Source: Molossus alvarezi (taxonomy: Eukaryota; Chordata; Mammalia; Chiroptera; Molossidae). Taken from it: 64,000 bases of DNA. Numbering within the stretch: the stretch's first letter is position 1; the number at the start of each line of letters is the position of its first letter. Below, piece by piece: positions 1 to 13,202 of this stretch. The notes beneath the pieces were generated by a model. The model did not search any database and was not told the origin of the DNA. It saw only the letters and a list, made by a program, of their open reading frames with translations. Location: NCBI GenBank assembly GCA_037176705.1, contig CM073891.1, positions 92,338,327 to 92,402,326 of the forward strand, given 5' to 3'. The position numbers were made by a program, and so were the translations under genes.

Positions 1-504
1 AGAACTAAGTCCTCACATATTGCAGATAATTCATAGAAACTGTCTGGTTATAACATTAAAAATGGAGTTCAGTGAGTACTGAGTTTGGTCATTGGTGGAC
101 CCAGTCAAAATGTGAACATGTTGGAAACTGGAAGAAGGGTAGGCAGAGATGATGCTAAACACATCAGAAGTGGAACTTAAACAATTAGCCTTTTGTGTAG
201 TGACTAACATGGGCAATATGGAGCTCTGAGGAGTGATTCTAAATTTTAGTCTGAAGACAAGAGCCAGGATAGCTGCATTTAAATCATTTGGAAATAATTT
301 TAGTAAATATTTCCTGTTGTCAGCACCATAGATTTTTATTCACTAAGTATGGAATAAGGAGAGAGACTCCTCATTTTAATAAAGATGTAATGACTGGCAT
401 AGAGAACTGGAAGGCATTTTTACTAAACATTTTATCCATATAAAAGAATAGGACTTTGACTGACAGGGATAACACTTCACCATTGAAATAGCCAAAGGGA
501 GGTT
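1..504. other. no gene recognised
   Basis: AT-rich sequence upstream of the first L1. Only short chance reading frames are present, and I see no repeat family, splice-flanked exon or regulatory motif that I can support. Confidence 0.5.
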
Positions 505-1234
505 TTTCCAAAAAGGCAGTGGAGTGCATGGAAGCTAAACAAACAATCACCCAGGACCAAACTGGAATTACAACTAAAATAATGACAAATCGTCGGGAAA
601 AAGCAACAGAAAAGCAGCTTGAGAGGACCATATAACAAGAGATATTGAATCAAGCCTTGTAGGTCTGTGGAGGCATAAAAGGAGGGCTGGGAGCCCATGG
701 ACAGCAGCAGTCTTAGTTATGAGCAGCACCCTTGGGGTTGAAATCCCAAGCCAGCTCCATATCACAGGGGGCTGAGACCAAGCACTGAATGGGCTACAGC
801 CACTCACCTTGGGCTCCTGCAGAGGGAGGGCAGACTGGACTTGAACTGTGTGGGGATATTCAGGAATTGGAGGGTGCTCAGAGTTTTTGCTGAGTTGCAG
901 CCATACAGGATGATGACCATCTTGCTCCTTCCTGAAGCTCTGAAGAGAAGCAACATCCCCTCCCTCAGAGATTCAACCCTATCCAGCTGGGCCATAGAAA
1001 TGCAAATTGAGGCTCAAAAACAACCAGCACCTGCCCCACCCTTGGTAAATCATCTTATGCTGAACACCTGGGGAGTTTTTTATTTAACTGAGAACCCAAG
1101 GCTCTTCAAGTAATTGAGACTAACGTGAGTCCTCCCATGCTCATACAAACCCAGTAGAGAAAGTTACAAACAGCAGAACACTAACACCCACAAGTAAAAT
1201 TTGACAGTCTCCAAAACACAGGGAGATAGCCAAA

Positions 1235-2125
1235 ATGGTGAAACAAAGAAACAAATCCCAAAATGAGAAAACAAGAGACCTCTTCCAAAGATGAGATAAA
1301 TAAAATGCAATTAAACAAGTTATCAGTGCTAGAATTCAGAGCCATGATCTTGAGGAAGCTCAACAGCATGAGTAAGGACCACAACATCATGAGTAAAGAT
1401 ATAGAAACTCGGAAAACCAACCAATTGGAAATAAAGAATGACATAGTAGAAATAAAGAACACATTGGAAGGACTAAACAGCAGAGTAGAGGAAGCTGAGG
1501 AATGGATCAGTGAATTAGAAGACAAGGTAGAAAAAAATCAACCAATCAGAAAACCAAAAGGAAAAAGCAATTAAAAAACGAGAAGACATCTTAAGAGAAC
1601 TGTGGGACAAGAAGAAAGATAATAATATTTGCATCACAGGAGTCACCCGAAGAAGAAGAAAATGAGCAAGTGTTAGACAATATATTTGAAGAAATAGTAA
1701 CAGAAAACTTCCCTAATTTGGTGAAGGAAGAAGGCATTCAAGTTCAAGAAGCACAGAGAGCCCCAAGTAAGAAGAATCCAAACAGGCCCATACCAAGACA
1801 CACAGTAATTAAAATGCCAAGAATTAAAGAGAAGGAGAGAATCCTAAAGGCAGCAAGAGATAAGCAACAGGTTACCTACAAAAGAACCCCCATAAGGCTC
1901 TCAGCTGACTTCTTAACAGAAACACTACAGGCCAGAAGGAAATGGCATGAAGTAATCAAGGTCATAAAAACAAGGATCTGAATCCAAGACTTCTCTATCT
2001 AGCAAGGCTAACATTCAAAATAGAAGGTCAAATAAAGAGCTTCCCAGACCAAAAAAAAAAAAGACTAAGGGAATATATTAGCACCAAACTAGCTGTATAT
2101 TAGTTTGATAAAAGGACTGCTATTA
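1235..2125 (+). pseudogene. ORF1: L1-A ORF1 (RNA-binding chaperone), broken
   Basis: A relic of L1 ORF1p, the trimeric nucleic-acid chaperone that coats L1 RNA in the cytoplasmic RNP. Open stretches at 1263-1574 and 1670-1981 carry the coiled-coil part (heptad-like LEGLNSRVEEAEEWISELED) and the RRM/C-terminal part (ENFPNLVKEEGIQVQEAQ, then KERILKAARDKQQVTYK). The frame slips near 1255, where an extra A follows the initiator region, and again near 1575-1670 and 1975-2060. Family length is about 290-340 residues, and the relic spans the whole of it. Confidence 0.85.
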
Positions 2126-2170
2126 TTAGTAAAAGAAATAGAAAGAAAAATGTAACTACAGTAAACAAAA

Positions 2171-5100
2171 ATGGCAATGAATAAATACGTATGAATAATC
2201 ACATTAAATTTTAGTGGATTGAAGGTTCGATAAAAAGACACAGAGTAACTAATTGGACAAGAAAGCATGACTCACATATATGTTGTTTACAAGAGACTCA
2301 CCTCATAACAAAAGACTCACATAGGTTGAAAGTGAAAGGATGGAAAAAACTCTTCCAAGCAAACAAACAAACAAAAAACTGGGGTAGCAATACTCATATC
2401 TGCTAAAATAGATTTCAAAATGAGGCCATAACTAGAGACAAAGAAGGCTACTACATAATACTGAAAAGATCTATCCAACAGAAAGATATAACCTTGGTAA
2501 ACATATATGCATCCAATGTAGGAGCACCAAAATATATTAAAAATCTTCTGAAGGACTTCAAAGGAGAAATCAACAGCAATGCAATAATAGGAGGGGACTT
2601 CAATAGCCCGCTGACATCACTGGATAGATCCTCTAGTCAAAAAATTAACAAAGAAACAGAGACTCTCAATAAAAGATGAGATCAAATTGATTTAATAGAT
2701 ATCTACAGCTAATTACACCCCAAAACTACAGAATTCACATTCTTCTCAAGTACACATGAGACAATCTCAAAGATAGACCACATATAAGGACACAAACTAA
2801 GTCTCTACAAGTTCAAAAAGATTGAACTCATATCAAGCATCTTCTCAGATCACAATGGCATGAAACTAAAAATCAATTGCAATAAGAACATGCAAAGACA
2901 TTTGAACACATGGAGGCTAAATAGTATGTTATTAAACGATGAATGGGTTACTGAGGAGATCACAGAGAAAATTAAAACTTCCTGGAAACTAATGAAAATG
3001 AACACACAACAACACAAAATCTATGGGATGCAGCAAACGCAGTTATGAGAGAGAACTTCATACCACTACAGACCTACCTCAAGAAACAAGGAAAATTTCT
3101 AATTGACTATATAACCTCACAACTTAAAGAACTAGAAAGCAAACAAACAACAACAACAACAACAACAACAAAAAACCCAGAGGAGGTAGAAGAAAGAAAA
3201 TAGTAAAGATCAAAGCAGAAATAAATGTCATAGAGACCAAAAAAGCAATTCAAAGGATCAATGAAAGAAAGAGCTGGTTTTTTTAAATGATAAACAAGAC
3301 TGATGGACCCTTAGATAGACTCACCAAGACACAAAGAGAGAGAACCCAAATACACAAAATCAGAAATGAAAGAGGAGAAGTAACAACTGACACCACAGAA
3401 ATACAAAGGATTGTAAACAAATATTATGAACAATTGTACGGCAACAAATTAGACAATCTAAGCAAAATGGACAAATTTCTAGAAACACACAGTCTCCCAA
3501 AACTAAACCAGGAAGAGATAGAAAACTTGAACAGACCAATAACAACAATAACAACAAAAATGAAGATGTAATCAAGACTATCTCAGCAAACAAAAGCCCA
3601 GGCCCCGAAGTATTCACACAGGAATTTTACCAAACATTCAAAGAAGAACTAATACCCATTCTCCTCAAACTATTTCAAAAAATTCAAGAAGATGGAAGAC
3701 TTCCAAACTCCTTTTATGAGGCCAGCATAATTCTAAATCCCAAACCGGAAAAAGACACTACAAAGAAAGAAAACTACAGGCCAATATCCCTGATGAACAT
3801 AGATGCCATAATCCTGAACAAAATACTAGCAAATCAAATCCAGCAATACATCAAAAATTTATTCACCATGACCAACTGGGGTTCATCCCAGGGATGGAAG
3901 GCTGGTACTATATTTGCAAATAAAAAATGTGATACACCACATAAACAAATTGAAAGATAAAAATTATATGATCATATCATTAGATGCAGAAAAAGCATTA
4001 AACAAGATCCAGCACCCATTTCTGATAAAAATGCTCAGCAATGTGGAAATAGAGGGATCATATCTCAACATAATAAAAACCATATAAGAAAGACCTATGG
4101 TTAACATCATACACAATGGGCAAAAATTAAAAGCATTTCCCTTAAGAACAGGAACAAGACAAGGATGCCCACTTTCACCACTCTTATTTAACATAGTACT
4201 GGAAGTCTTAGCCACAGCAATCAGACAGGAAGAAAAAATAAAAGGGATCCAAATTGGAAAGGAAGAAGTGAAACTGTCATTATTTGCAGATGACATAATA
4301 CTATACATAGTAAACCCCAAGGACTCCATCAAAAATGACTAGACTTAATAAATGAATTTGGCAAAAGAGCAGGATACAAAATTAACATCAAGAAATCGAT
4401 AGCATTCTTATACACCAATGATGAACTCACAGAAAGAGAAACTAAGAAAACAATCACATTTACCATTGCGGCAAAAAAATTAAGATACCTAGGAATAAAC
4501 TTAACCAAAGAAATAAAGGACCTATTCGCAGAAAACTACAGGTCATTGAAAAAGAAATAGAGGAAGATATAAAAAAATGAAAGCACATACCTTGTTCATG
4601 GATTGGAAAAGTTAACATCATTAAAATGTCCATACTACCCAAAACAATCTATAAATTTAAAGCAATCCCCATCAAAATACCAACAACATACTTCAAAGAA
4701 TTAGAACAAATACTTCAAAAGTTCATATTGAACCAAACAAGACCTCGAAGAGCCACAGCAATTTTGAAAGAGAACAAAATAGAAGGAATCACATTACCAG
4801 ATTTCAGGTTATACTACAAAGCCACTCTAATCAAAACAGCCTGGTACTGGCACAAGAATAGGCAGATAGATCAATGGAACAGAATAGAGAACTCAGAAAT
4901 GGACCCAAGAAAATATGCTCAATTAATATTTGATATAGGTGGCAAGAGCATATAGTGGAGTAAAGACAGCCTCTTAATAAATGGTGTTTAAAAAACTGAA
5001 AAGCTACATGTAAAAAAAATAAAACTACTTACATCATACACAAGAATAAAATCAAAATGGATAAAAGACTTATATGTTACTCATAAATCTATAAGTATCC

Positions 5101-6001
5101 TATAGGAAAATGTAGGAAACAAAATTTCAGATTTCATATGCAGCAGAATTTTCACTGATACATCATCACCTAAGGCAACAGAAACAAAGGAGAAAATGAA
5201 CACATGGGAGTACATCAAACTCAAAAGCTTCTGCACAGCAGAAGTAATAACCACCATAATGGAAAGACAACCCACTCTATGGGAGAGCATCATTGCCAAT
5301 GACATCAGATAAGGGGTTAATTTCCAATATCTATAGAGTGCTCATAGAGCTCAACAAAAGGAAGACAAAGAACCCAATTAAAAAATGGGCAGAGGAAATA
5401 AATAGACACCTCTCCAAATAGGAATTACAAATGGCCAAGAGACATATGAAGAAATGCTCAACATCACTAATCATCAGAGAGATAGATGCAAATTAAAACA
5501 ACAATGAGGTATCACCTCATACCTGCCAGAATGGCCATCATCAACAAATCATCAAACAACAAGTGTTGGCAAAGTTGTAGAGAAAAGGGGACTCTAGTAC
5601 ACTACTGGTGGGAATTCAGACTGGTGCAGCCACTGTGAAAAACAATATGGTGTTACCTCAAAAAATTAAAAATTGAAGTGCCATTTGACCCAGTGATCCC
5701 ACTTCTAGGAATATACCCTAAGAAGCCTGAAACTGGAAATAATATATTTACCCCCATGTTCATAACAGCACTATTTACAATAGCTAAGATGTCTACTGAT
5801 GGACCCAAATGTCCATCAGTAGACAAATGGATAAAAGAGGAGTGGTACATATACATATTGCAGTACTAAGCGGCTGTAAGAAAGGAAGATCTCTTATCAT
5901 TTGAGACGACATTGAGGGACCTGGAGAGTATTATCCTAAGCAAAACAAGCCAAGCAGAGAAAGACAAATATCACATGATCTCGCTTATTTGTGGAATATA
6001 A
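2171..6001 (+). pseudogene. ORF2: L1-A ORF2 (endonuclease/reverse transcriptase), broken
   Basis: A full-span relic of L1 ORF2p. It includes the endonuclease piece NIYASNVGAPKYIK with the GGDFNSPL catalytic loop (2494-2679), the fingers and palm region, RT motif B ([15 protein letters not shown]) and motif C (FADDIILYI) in the open piece 4097-4342, and the C-terminal region to the TAA at 5999-6001. The reading frame stops eight codons after the start and is broken many times afterwards. Because it has FADD-I-I-L-Y, it serves as a reference for the one-codon-shorter motif in L1-M. Confidence 0.88.
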
Positions 6002-6303
6002 TGAACATAACAGTCTGAGGAATGGGGTAGCCCAGAGACGTGGTAGTGGGGTACAGACTGACAATCCCCTGAAGGGGGGGGAGGAGGTAAACCGCAGAAC
6101 TTATATGCATGTATGCATGAACAGTGGACATTGACAGCAAAGCTGGGTACAGGACAGAGAGAGTTGGGGAGGAGGATATCAGTGGGGGGGGAAGGAGAAA
6201 CAGCTTTAACAAAAATAAATTAATTAAATAAAAATAACTGAATAAATAAAATGTTAAAAAAAACAACTTAATAAAAATGAATAAATAAATAGAAGTAAAA
6301 AAA

Positions 6304-8841
6304 ATAAAGAGAAGTAACAACTGACAGCACAAAAATACAAAGGCTCATTAATAAATAATATGAACAATTATATGGCAACAAACTGGACAATCTAAGCAAA
6401 GTGGACAAATTTCTAGAAACACATAGTCTCCCAAAACTGAACCAGGAAGAGATAGAAAACTTAAACAGACCAATAACAACTAAGAAAATTGAAGATGTAA
6501 TCAAGACTCTCCCAGCAAACAAAAGCCCAGGCCCAGATGGCTTCACGGGGGAGTTTTACCAAACATTTAAAAAAGAACTAACACCCATTCTCCACAAAAT
6601 ATTCCAAAAAATTCAAGAAAGAAGACTTCCAAGCTTGTTTTATGAGGCCAGCATAATTCTAATTCAAAAACCAGATAAAGAGACTGCAAAGAAAGAAAAC
6701 TACAGGCCAATATCCCTGATGAACATATATGCCAAAACTCTTAACAAAATACTAGCAAATAGAATCCAGCAATACATCAAAAAAATTATTTACCACAACC
6801 AACTTGGATTAATTCCAGGGATGCAAGGCTGGTACAATATTCAAAAAATCAATAAATGTGATACACCACATAAACAAAATGAAAGATATAAACCACATGA
6901 TCATATCAATAGATGCCGAAAAAGCCTTCGACAAAATCCAGCATCCATTTCTGATTAAAACGCTCAGCAATGTGGAAATAGAGGGATCATATCTCAACAT
7001 AATAAAGACCATATATGAAAGCCCTACAACCAACATCTACTTAATAGGCAAAGACTAAAAGCATTTCCTTTAAGAACAGGAACAAGACAGGGATGCCCAC
7101 TTTTACCACTCTTACAGAAAGGTCATTGAAAAAAGAAATAGAGGAAGATAAAAAAAAAGTGGAAGCACGTATCTTGTTCATGGATTGAAAGAATTAACAT
7201 CATTAAAATGTCTGTTATAGCCCTGGCCGGTTTGGCTCAGTGGTTGGAGCATTGGTCTGGGGTCCAGAGAGACCTGGGTTTGGTTCCCCCTAAGGGCACA
7301 TACCTCAGTTGCAGTTTGTCCTCGGCCCTGGTTGGTGTTGTGTGGGAGGCAGCCACTCGATGTGTCCCTTTCACATCAATGTTTCTTTCTCTCTCTCTCC
7401 TTCCCTCCCTCTCTATCTGAACAAAAATGGAAAATGTCCTCGGGTGAGGATAAAATGTCCATTCTACCCACAGCAATCTATAGATTAAATGCAATCCCCA
7501 TCAAAATACCAATGACATATTTCACAGAACTAGAAAAAACACTTCAAAAGTTCATATTGAACCAAAACAGACCCTGAATAGCCACAGCAGTATTGAAAAA
7601 AAAGGACAAAGTAGGTGGGATGACAATACCAGATATCAGATTATACTACAAAGCTACTGTAATCAAAACAGCCTGGTACTGGCACAAGAATTGGCATATG
7701 GATCAGTGGAACAGAACAGAGAACCCAAAAATTGACCCTAGACATTATGCTCAATTAATATTTGACAAAGCTGGCAAGAGCATACAATGAAGAAAAGACA
7801 ACTTATTTAATAAATGTTGTTGACAAAATTGGACAGCTACATGTAAAAAAATGAATTTAGACCATCAACTTATACCATGCACAAGAATAAACTCAAAATG
7901 GATAAAAGACTTAAATGTGACATGTGAATTCATAAAAATACTAGAAGAAAATGTAGGCAACAAAATTTCAGACATCATATGCAGTGGAATTTTCACCGAT
8001 ACAGCAACTAAGGCAAGAGAAACAAAGGAAAAAAATGAACAGATGGGACTACATCAAACTAAAAAGCTTCTGCAGAGCAAAAGAAACAAACGTCAAAATG
8101 GAAAGAGAACACACTGTTTGGGAGAACATAATTGTCAATGATACATCAGATAAGGGGTTAATTTCCAAAATATATAGAGTACTCATACAATTCAACAAAA
8201 GGAAGACAAAGAACTCAATTAAAAAATGGGCAGAGGAGCTGAATAGACACCTCTCCAAACAGGACATACAAATGGCCGAGAGACATATGAAGAAATGCTC
8301 AACATCACTAATCATCAGAGAGTTGCAAATTAAAATAACAATGAGGTATCACTTCACAACTGTCAGAATGGCCACCATCAACAAATCATCAAACAACAAG
8401 TGTTGGCAAGTTTGTGAAGAAAAGGGGACTCTAGTACACTGCTGGTGGGAATGCAGACTAGTACAGCCACTGTGAAAAACAATATGGTGTTACCTCTAAA
8501 AATTAAAAATTGAACTTCCATTTGACTCAGTGATCCCACTTCTAGGAATATACCCTAAGAAGCCTGAAACACCAATTGGAAAGAATATATGTACCCCCAT
8601 GTTCATAGCAGTATTATTTAAAATAGCTAAGATCTGGAAACAGTTCAAGTGTCCATCAGTAGATGAATGGATAAAAAAGCAGTGGTACATATACACAATG
8701 GAGTACTATGCAGCTGTAAGAAAGAAAGATTTTTTAGCCTTTGAGTCGACATGGAGGGACCTAGAGAGTATTATCCTAAGTGAAACAAGCCAAGCAGAGA
8801 AAGACAAATATCATATGATCTCACTTAACTTTGGAATATAG
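6304..8841 (+). pseudogene. ORF2: L1-B ORF2 fragment lacking the RT motif C region
   Basis: Open pieces at 6401-6958, 6858-7058, 7593-7790, 7984-8475 and 8530-8841 read as the RT fingers ([15 protein letters not shown]), RT motif A ([15 protein letters not shown]), thumb/C-terminal region and C-terminal end. Compared with L1-M, the sequence jumps at about 7113 from motif B ([11 protein letters not shown]) straight to the [11 protein letters not shown] block. The segment carrying FADD is therefore gone. This copy cannot encode active reverse transcriptase. Confidence 0.87.
7220..7450 (+). mobile_element. Ves SINE
   Basis: A tRNA-derived SINE with GCCCTGGCCGG head, Pol III A box (TGGCTCAGTGG), CT-rich body and terminal TCCTCGGGTGAGGA palindrome. 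It is flanked by diverged 16-bp direct repeats at 7204-7219 and 7451-7466 that match at 13 of 16 bases. The second repeat matches uninterrupted L1 ORF2 sequence, so the SINE is nested in L1-B. Confidence 0.93.
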
Positions 8842-9095
8842 TAAACATAACAGTCTGAGGAATGGGGTAGTTCTAGAGACATGGAAGTGGGGTACAGAAT
8901 GACAATCCCCAGAAGGAGTGAAGGGAAGAGATAAAGCACAGAACTTATATGCATGTATGCTAACCAATGGACAACAAAGCTGGGGACTGGGGGAGGGGAG
9001 GAGGATGGTATCAATGGGGAAAAAAGGAAAAATATCTGTAATAGAAATAAGTTAATAAAAATAAATTAATAATAAATAAATAAATAAATATACAA

Positions 9096-9424
9096 AGGGA
9101 TAAAATATCTTTGTGTCCAAGGAAAATATTATTTTGAACATGAGTAAGAGTAAAGCATATGGTGTCTTAATAGTGTATTTCACTTTATATCCATGTACTC
9201 AAGAACCAAGTTTTATAAATGATATTAAAAAATGAAGAAATGTTAAAGTTATGTGTTAGATTCATAACATGCCCATACTAATGGTTCAATCTGCTTTACT
9301 ATTAGCTTTAATAACTGTTAGATAAAACACTGCCTTCTGGTTTAAATTATTAAATATCAGCAGACTGAGGATATAAAGGAATTCAAAGGCAGGATTTTTT
9401 TACTTATCTCTTTTTTTTAATAGT
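9096..9424. other. no gene recognised
   Basis: AT-rich sequence with only very short reading frames. I see no recognisable repeat. Confidence 0.5.
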
Positions 9425-9535
9425 GTTTTATTATTTTTTAAAATTTATTTTTATTGTTGAAAGTATTATAGATGTCCCTCCTTTTTCTCCCATTGACACC
9501 CTCGTCATTGACACCCTAGTCTCCTCATCCCAGAT
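9425..9535 (-). mobile_element. L1/HAL1 3'-end fragment
   Basis: The stretch ATTTATTTTTATTGTTGAAAG, followed by ATAGATGTCCCTCC and CCCATTGACACCCTC, is the reverse complement of the A-tail, polyadenylation region and G-rich 3'UTR seen at 26993-27130. Only about 110 bp remain. It contains a short internal duplication of CATTGACACCCT. Confidence 0.65.
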
Positions 9536-11149
9536 CTGACAGACCATGACATTTTTTGGTCTCATAGATTCTCTCTTTAAAGATTTCTCTGCTCTCTGCC
9601 ATAATTTCTAAGCTCTATTGCTTTCTCGCTACAATGACATTTACTTTTGCAAGTGGGAAGTTTTTACTTTGTTATAAATGTTCCATCATTTTTCTGGCTA
9701 TGTTATTAGTTGGGTTGTTGTATTAAATCTTAATTCTCGTGATGGAAATTTTTAAATGACTGAGAACTTTTGCTTTTGTCTGCTACCTTACTACTTACGT
9801 TTCCTTGTTTTTTCTAGTTTTTCTTCTCAATTTTTATCTCCTTTCTCCTTCTACATTTCTTCCTCAAGCAAAGGTGCATGCATGTGAAATTAGGCATCAT
9901 TGAGTTAATATTTTTCTTTGTAAGTAGTTCAACACAATTGGTCTCATTCATTTCTTTAGCAAAGGGCTAAAGTCATTTTGAATTAAAGTACATTAGAGTT
10001 AAATCAAAAGCTAGGATCAGAATATTGTCCCCAAGTTGATCATCGCCTTAAGTTTGGGGTACTCTGGTTGTAAAGTTTAACTTGTATACAGTACTTATGC
10101 ACCTCTGACTGTGGTTATGCAGCCTAGTGTAGGGACAAATGATGTTCCCAGTGGAGAGGCATTGCACAGTGAGAATCTATTTAGTGCACTGCTGTTGTAG
10201 AATGGAATTCTATGGTAAATTTTATTGAAGGGAAAGTTGTTCCTGTAGGTTTCAGTGGGTGATGCATAATTGCTACTAGTTCCAGGAATATGCATGATGC
10301 TGAGTGAATTTAAACACCAAATAGAAGTTGAGGATAAAACGCTAGCTCTAACTACATCATAAATGTAAAATCAACCAATTCAGAGTGCTGGAATATTCAA
10401 AAAATTTGGCCAGGACATTATGTAGTTTTCTCAGATTTCTTCACAGAACAGTGTCATAATTCCAGAATAGCTTTTTGGAAATGAACCAATGTGTGCTACA
10501 ACGGCTCACTGTCTCTTTCTTCTATCAGACTTTCTGAGTGAATATCATGAGTAGATATTTTATTGCATTGGTTAGTGCTTCTGGAAATTCCAAATTGTCA
10601 TCTAGCAGTAGAATATTTATGAATGGAAGAGGCATACATTTCCTTCTCCCCATTTCAATAGAAACCTGAAAATTAGAATCCCCTAATATAACTAAATATG
10701 TAGGAGACATACAGCAGGTGCCTCAGAGTCTAATAAATGCTCCCAAATGATGAAAGGTCCTTGTTGTTGGCTGTTGGTAAATGAGAATGCTGGGTGCTAA
10801 GATTCAATTATTTCTCCATTACCTATATCCCATTGCTTACAGCTGGAGGCTGCTCTTATAAGAAAGAGGAAGAAACTATCACGGTGACCTCCATTCTTGG
10901 CCCTGCAGTGTCCTGTGTGCATTCCTTTTGTCTATGCAAGATGCAGAGTTGACTGTAAGCTTTTATAACAAGGTTCTAAACCTGAGTTAATGTTCAAGGA
11001 GAAGAAATTGGTCTTGTATGTGACAAACACACTACAAATTAGCAAGGTGAGGAGAATCCTAGAGGTTACATCTGTCATAATTCTAGTTTCAAGTTAGCAA
11101 TCCAAACTAAATATGCAGCTGATGGAGCTGGGACAATTGTAACAGAATG

Positions 11150-11154
<5 letters not shown>
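9536..11154. other. no gene recognised
   Basis: About 1.6 kb of AT-rich sequence. The open frames are short, without a conserved domain or codon pattern, and I could not assign any repeat family. Confidence 0.45.
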
Positions 11155-11209
<55 letters not shown>

Positions 11210-11210
11210 T
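11155..11210. repeat. (CT)n(GT)n microsatellite
   Basis: Perfect CT dinucleotides at 11155-11192 pass directly into GT dinucleotides to 11210. A degenerate CT tail follows to about 11226. Confidence 0.97.
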
Positions 11211-11226
11211 CTTTCTCTGTCTCTCT

Positions 11227-11999
11227 TAATTCAACTTGTATTTTTCTCATGGCCTTCAAGCTAATAGCTCCTGCCTTAGATATGCAAATTAACTAGAGAA
11301 ATTCTGCTTAAGATTGTCAGAGGGCCCTTTCCAGAAGAGGTGGGGAAATATGCACAAAGTAATGACTGTTTAGTCTCCAGAACTGGACTCAGAACAATGT
11401 GGGGGTGGGAGGTGCGGGGCAACAAACCACCAGGGACAAAGGGATTTAGAGTGTGTACTCTTCTTTCTCATCCTAGCATTGCTTCAGGCATACCTAGCTG
11501 CCTAGCAATCTGTGACCCTTACCCACTTCTTGCATCATTCCTCCTTGTTTTGACATGAAAGATGCTAAATTCTAGACTCTCTTAAAATGGATTTGCAGAA
11601 GCCACCGGATATCCCCATCTTCTCTAGCTGGGCCTTCAATCCGTAAACCTTTTCCTATTTAAATTCTTTAGTATTGAATAGTTTTTCTTTTGAAGCATTG
11701 GGTACATAAACCTTGTACCTGTAACATGTACCTGTAAGAAGCAGAAAGTAAATCTGTAGCAATGGGAAAACTAGTACCAGGAATAACACCTATTAGGTAG
11801 ATCCTCAGAAAATAATATGAAGGAAGGGAAGAGGATGGTACCTGCAAGACCATCCTTCAAAGATTTTGCATAATATTTTATAACTTACCCCAAAACAATA
11901 AAGATTTTGATATTTGAAATTTTTTAATATTGTTTGAAAATGAAAACATAAAAGTGACCATTTGTCCCATTCGTTAATAACAATCAACAAATGTTGATA
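11227..11999. other. no gene recognised
   Basis: Non-repetitive by eye, with short reading frames only. There is no supported gene or regulatory element. Confidence 0.45.
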
Positions 12000-12010
12000 A
12001 ACTTCCACAC

Positions 12011-12271
12011 ATATTTTATTTATTTATTTTATTATTATTATTTTTTTAATCCTCACCTGAGGATATTTTTTTCATTTATCTTTAGATAGAAATGGAGGGA
12101 AGGAGAGAGAGAGAGAAAGAGAAACACCGATGTGTCACATTGACTGATTGCCTTCCATGCAACCCTGACCAGAGCCACCACAACCGAGGTACGTGCCCTT
12201 GGCCGGAATCGAACCTGGTCTCATTGGTACACAGAACTACACTCTAATCACTGAGCCAAACCTGCCAGGGC
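12011..12271 (-). mobile_element. Ves SINE
   Basis: A minus-strand Ves copy: T-rich tail, TCCTCACCTGAGGA palindrome, GA-rich body, then the reverse complement of the B and A boxes, ending ...CTGCCAGGGC. Perfect 11-bp target-site duplications, AACTTCCACAC, lie at 12000-12010 and 12272-12282. Confidence 0.95.
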
Positions 12272-12282
12272 AACTTCCACAC

Positions 12283-12749
12283 TTTTTTTTTTTTTTTTAA
12301 TTAGGGAGCTGAAGATGTAGAAGGCTAGGAAAATTCTCAAGCAAGTGGACTATCTTTCCCAAACAACAATGCTTGAGAACAAATGGTTGATACCCGCTCC
12401 TCACTAACCAAAGAACGCAGGAAAGGAGGGGAGAAGGAAGGAGAGAGAAGGTGAAGATTTAATGCCTCTTCTCCCTAACCAGAAAATACATAGTATAAAT
12501 CACCCTAGAACTGCTAAGGCAGCAAGAGGGAAGGAAAGAAAGGAGAGATTGATCTCACCTACTAAACAAAAAAGTTCACGATAAGTGGCCTTGAAGACCA
12601 TTTGGAGACCAAATGGGCCCATCACTCAGAAGATAAATCCTGAGAGAAGATCAAGGACAGAACCTTTCTCAAAGGAGACAATGTCTTGGGGCTAATCTTC
12701 AGAGTTCTCTGGCTAATCTTTGTGAGGATAATGATAGAAAGCAGACTCT
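12283..12749. other. no gene recognised
   Basis: Purine-rich, partly GGA/GAA-biased sequence between two Ves SINEs. No reading frame or family is recognised. Confidence 0.45.
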
Positions 12750-12768
12750 AAGAACTCACATAGTTTTT

Positions 12769-13031
12769 TTTTGTTTGTTTGTTTTTTGTTTTTTATCCTC
12801 ACCCGAGGACATTTTTCCATTTTTTGTTCAGGTAGAGTAGGAGGGGGAGAGAGGAACAGAGAGAGAGAGAAACATCGACGTGAAGGGACACATCGAGTGG
12901 CTGTCACCCGCACGACTGACCAGAGCCGGGGACAAACTGCAACCGAGGCACATGCCCTTAGCGGGAACCGAACCCGGGTCTCTCAGGACCGCAGGCCGAC
13001 GCTCTAACCGCTGAGCCAAACCGGCCAGGGC
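12769..13031 (-). mobile_element. Ves SINE, young
   Basis: A minus-strand Ves copy close to consensus, with many CpGs kept (GACGCTCTAACCGCTGAGCC). Perfect 19-bp target-site duplications, AAGAACTCACATAGTTTTT, lie at 12750-12768 and 13032-13050. The perfect long duplication and preserved CpGs suggest recent insertion. Confidence 0.96.
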
Positions 13032-13202
13032 AAGAACTCACATAGTTTTTAGATTCTTTTCTTTCCCCCCACCTTCTAACCCTCTATAAACGTCTGGCTT
13101 GAGAGGAGATGCTGGAGTGGTTTTTCTATGTATTATGCCTGCCACTCTCTTGGATCACTAGCCATCTAAATAACAAAAACTCACCACAAAGATTCAACCT
13201 TG

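Larger units (their letters stand above)
505..6296 (+). mobile_element. L1-A, decayed full-length LINE-1
   Basis: An essentially full-length L1 with a 5'UTR (about 505-1234), a broken ORF1, a broken ORF2 and a G-rich 3'UTR (about 6002-6200), ending in an A/AATAA-rich tail. The 5'UTR aligns by eye with that of the younger L1-M at 36813: both carry the same 'accaaactggaat' block and the same GGGCTCC-GCAGAGGGAGGG block. In L1-A, however, the CpGs of L1-M are largely decayed to TG/CA. Many stops and frameshifts show that it is inactive. I could not find a clear target-site duplication, partly because L1-B starts inside or just after its tail. Confidence 0.9.
6300..9095 (+). mobile_element. L1-B, 5'-truncated LINE-1 with internal deletion
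   Basis: The element starts abruptly inside ORF2, in the fingers region (AGAGAAGTAACAACTGAC), directly after the A-rich tail of L1-A. It runs to a 3'UTR and AATAA-rich tail near 9095. The simplest reading is that L1-B inserted into L1-A's tail, since A-rich tails are good endonuclease targets. A Ves SINE interrupts it at 7220-7450, and about 350 bp of ORF2 are missing at about 7113. Confidence 0.88.

Noticed and set aside
11155..11210. regulatory CT/GT tract
   Set aside because: It is a plain compound microsatellite. Nothing nearby suggests regulation of a gene.
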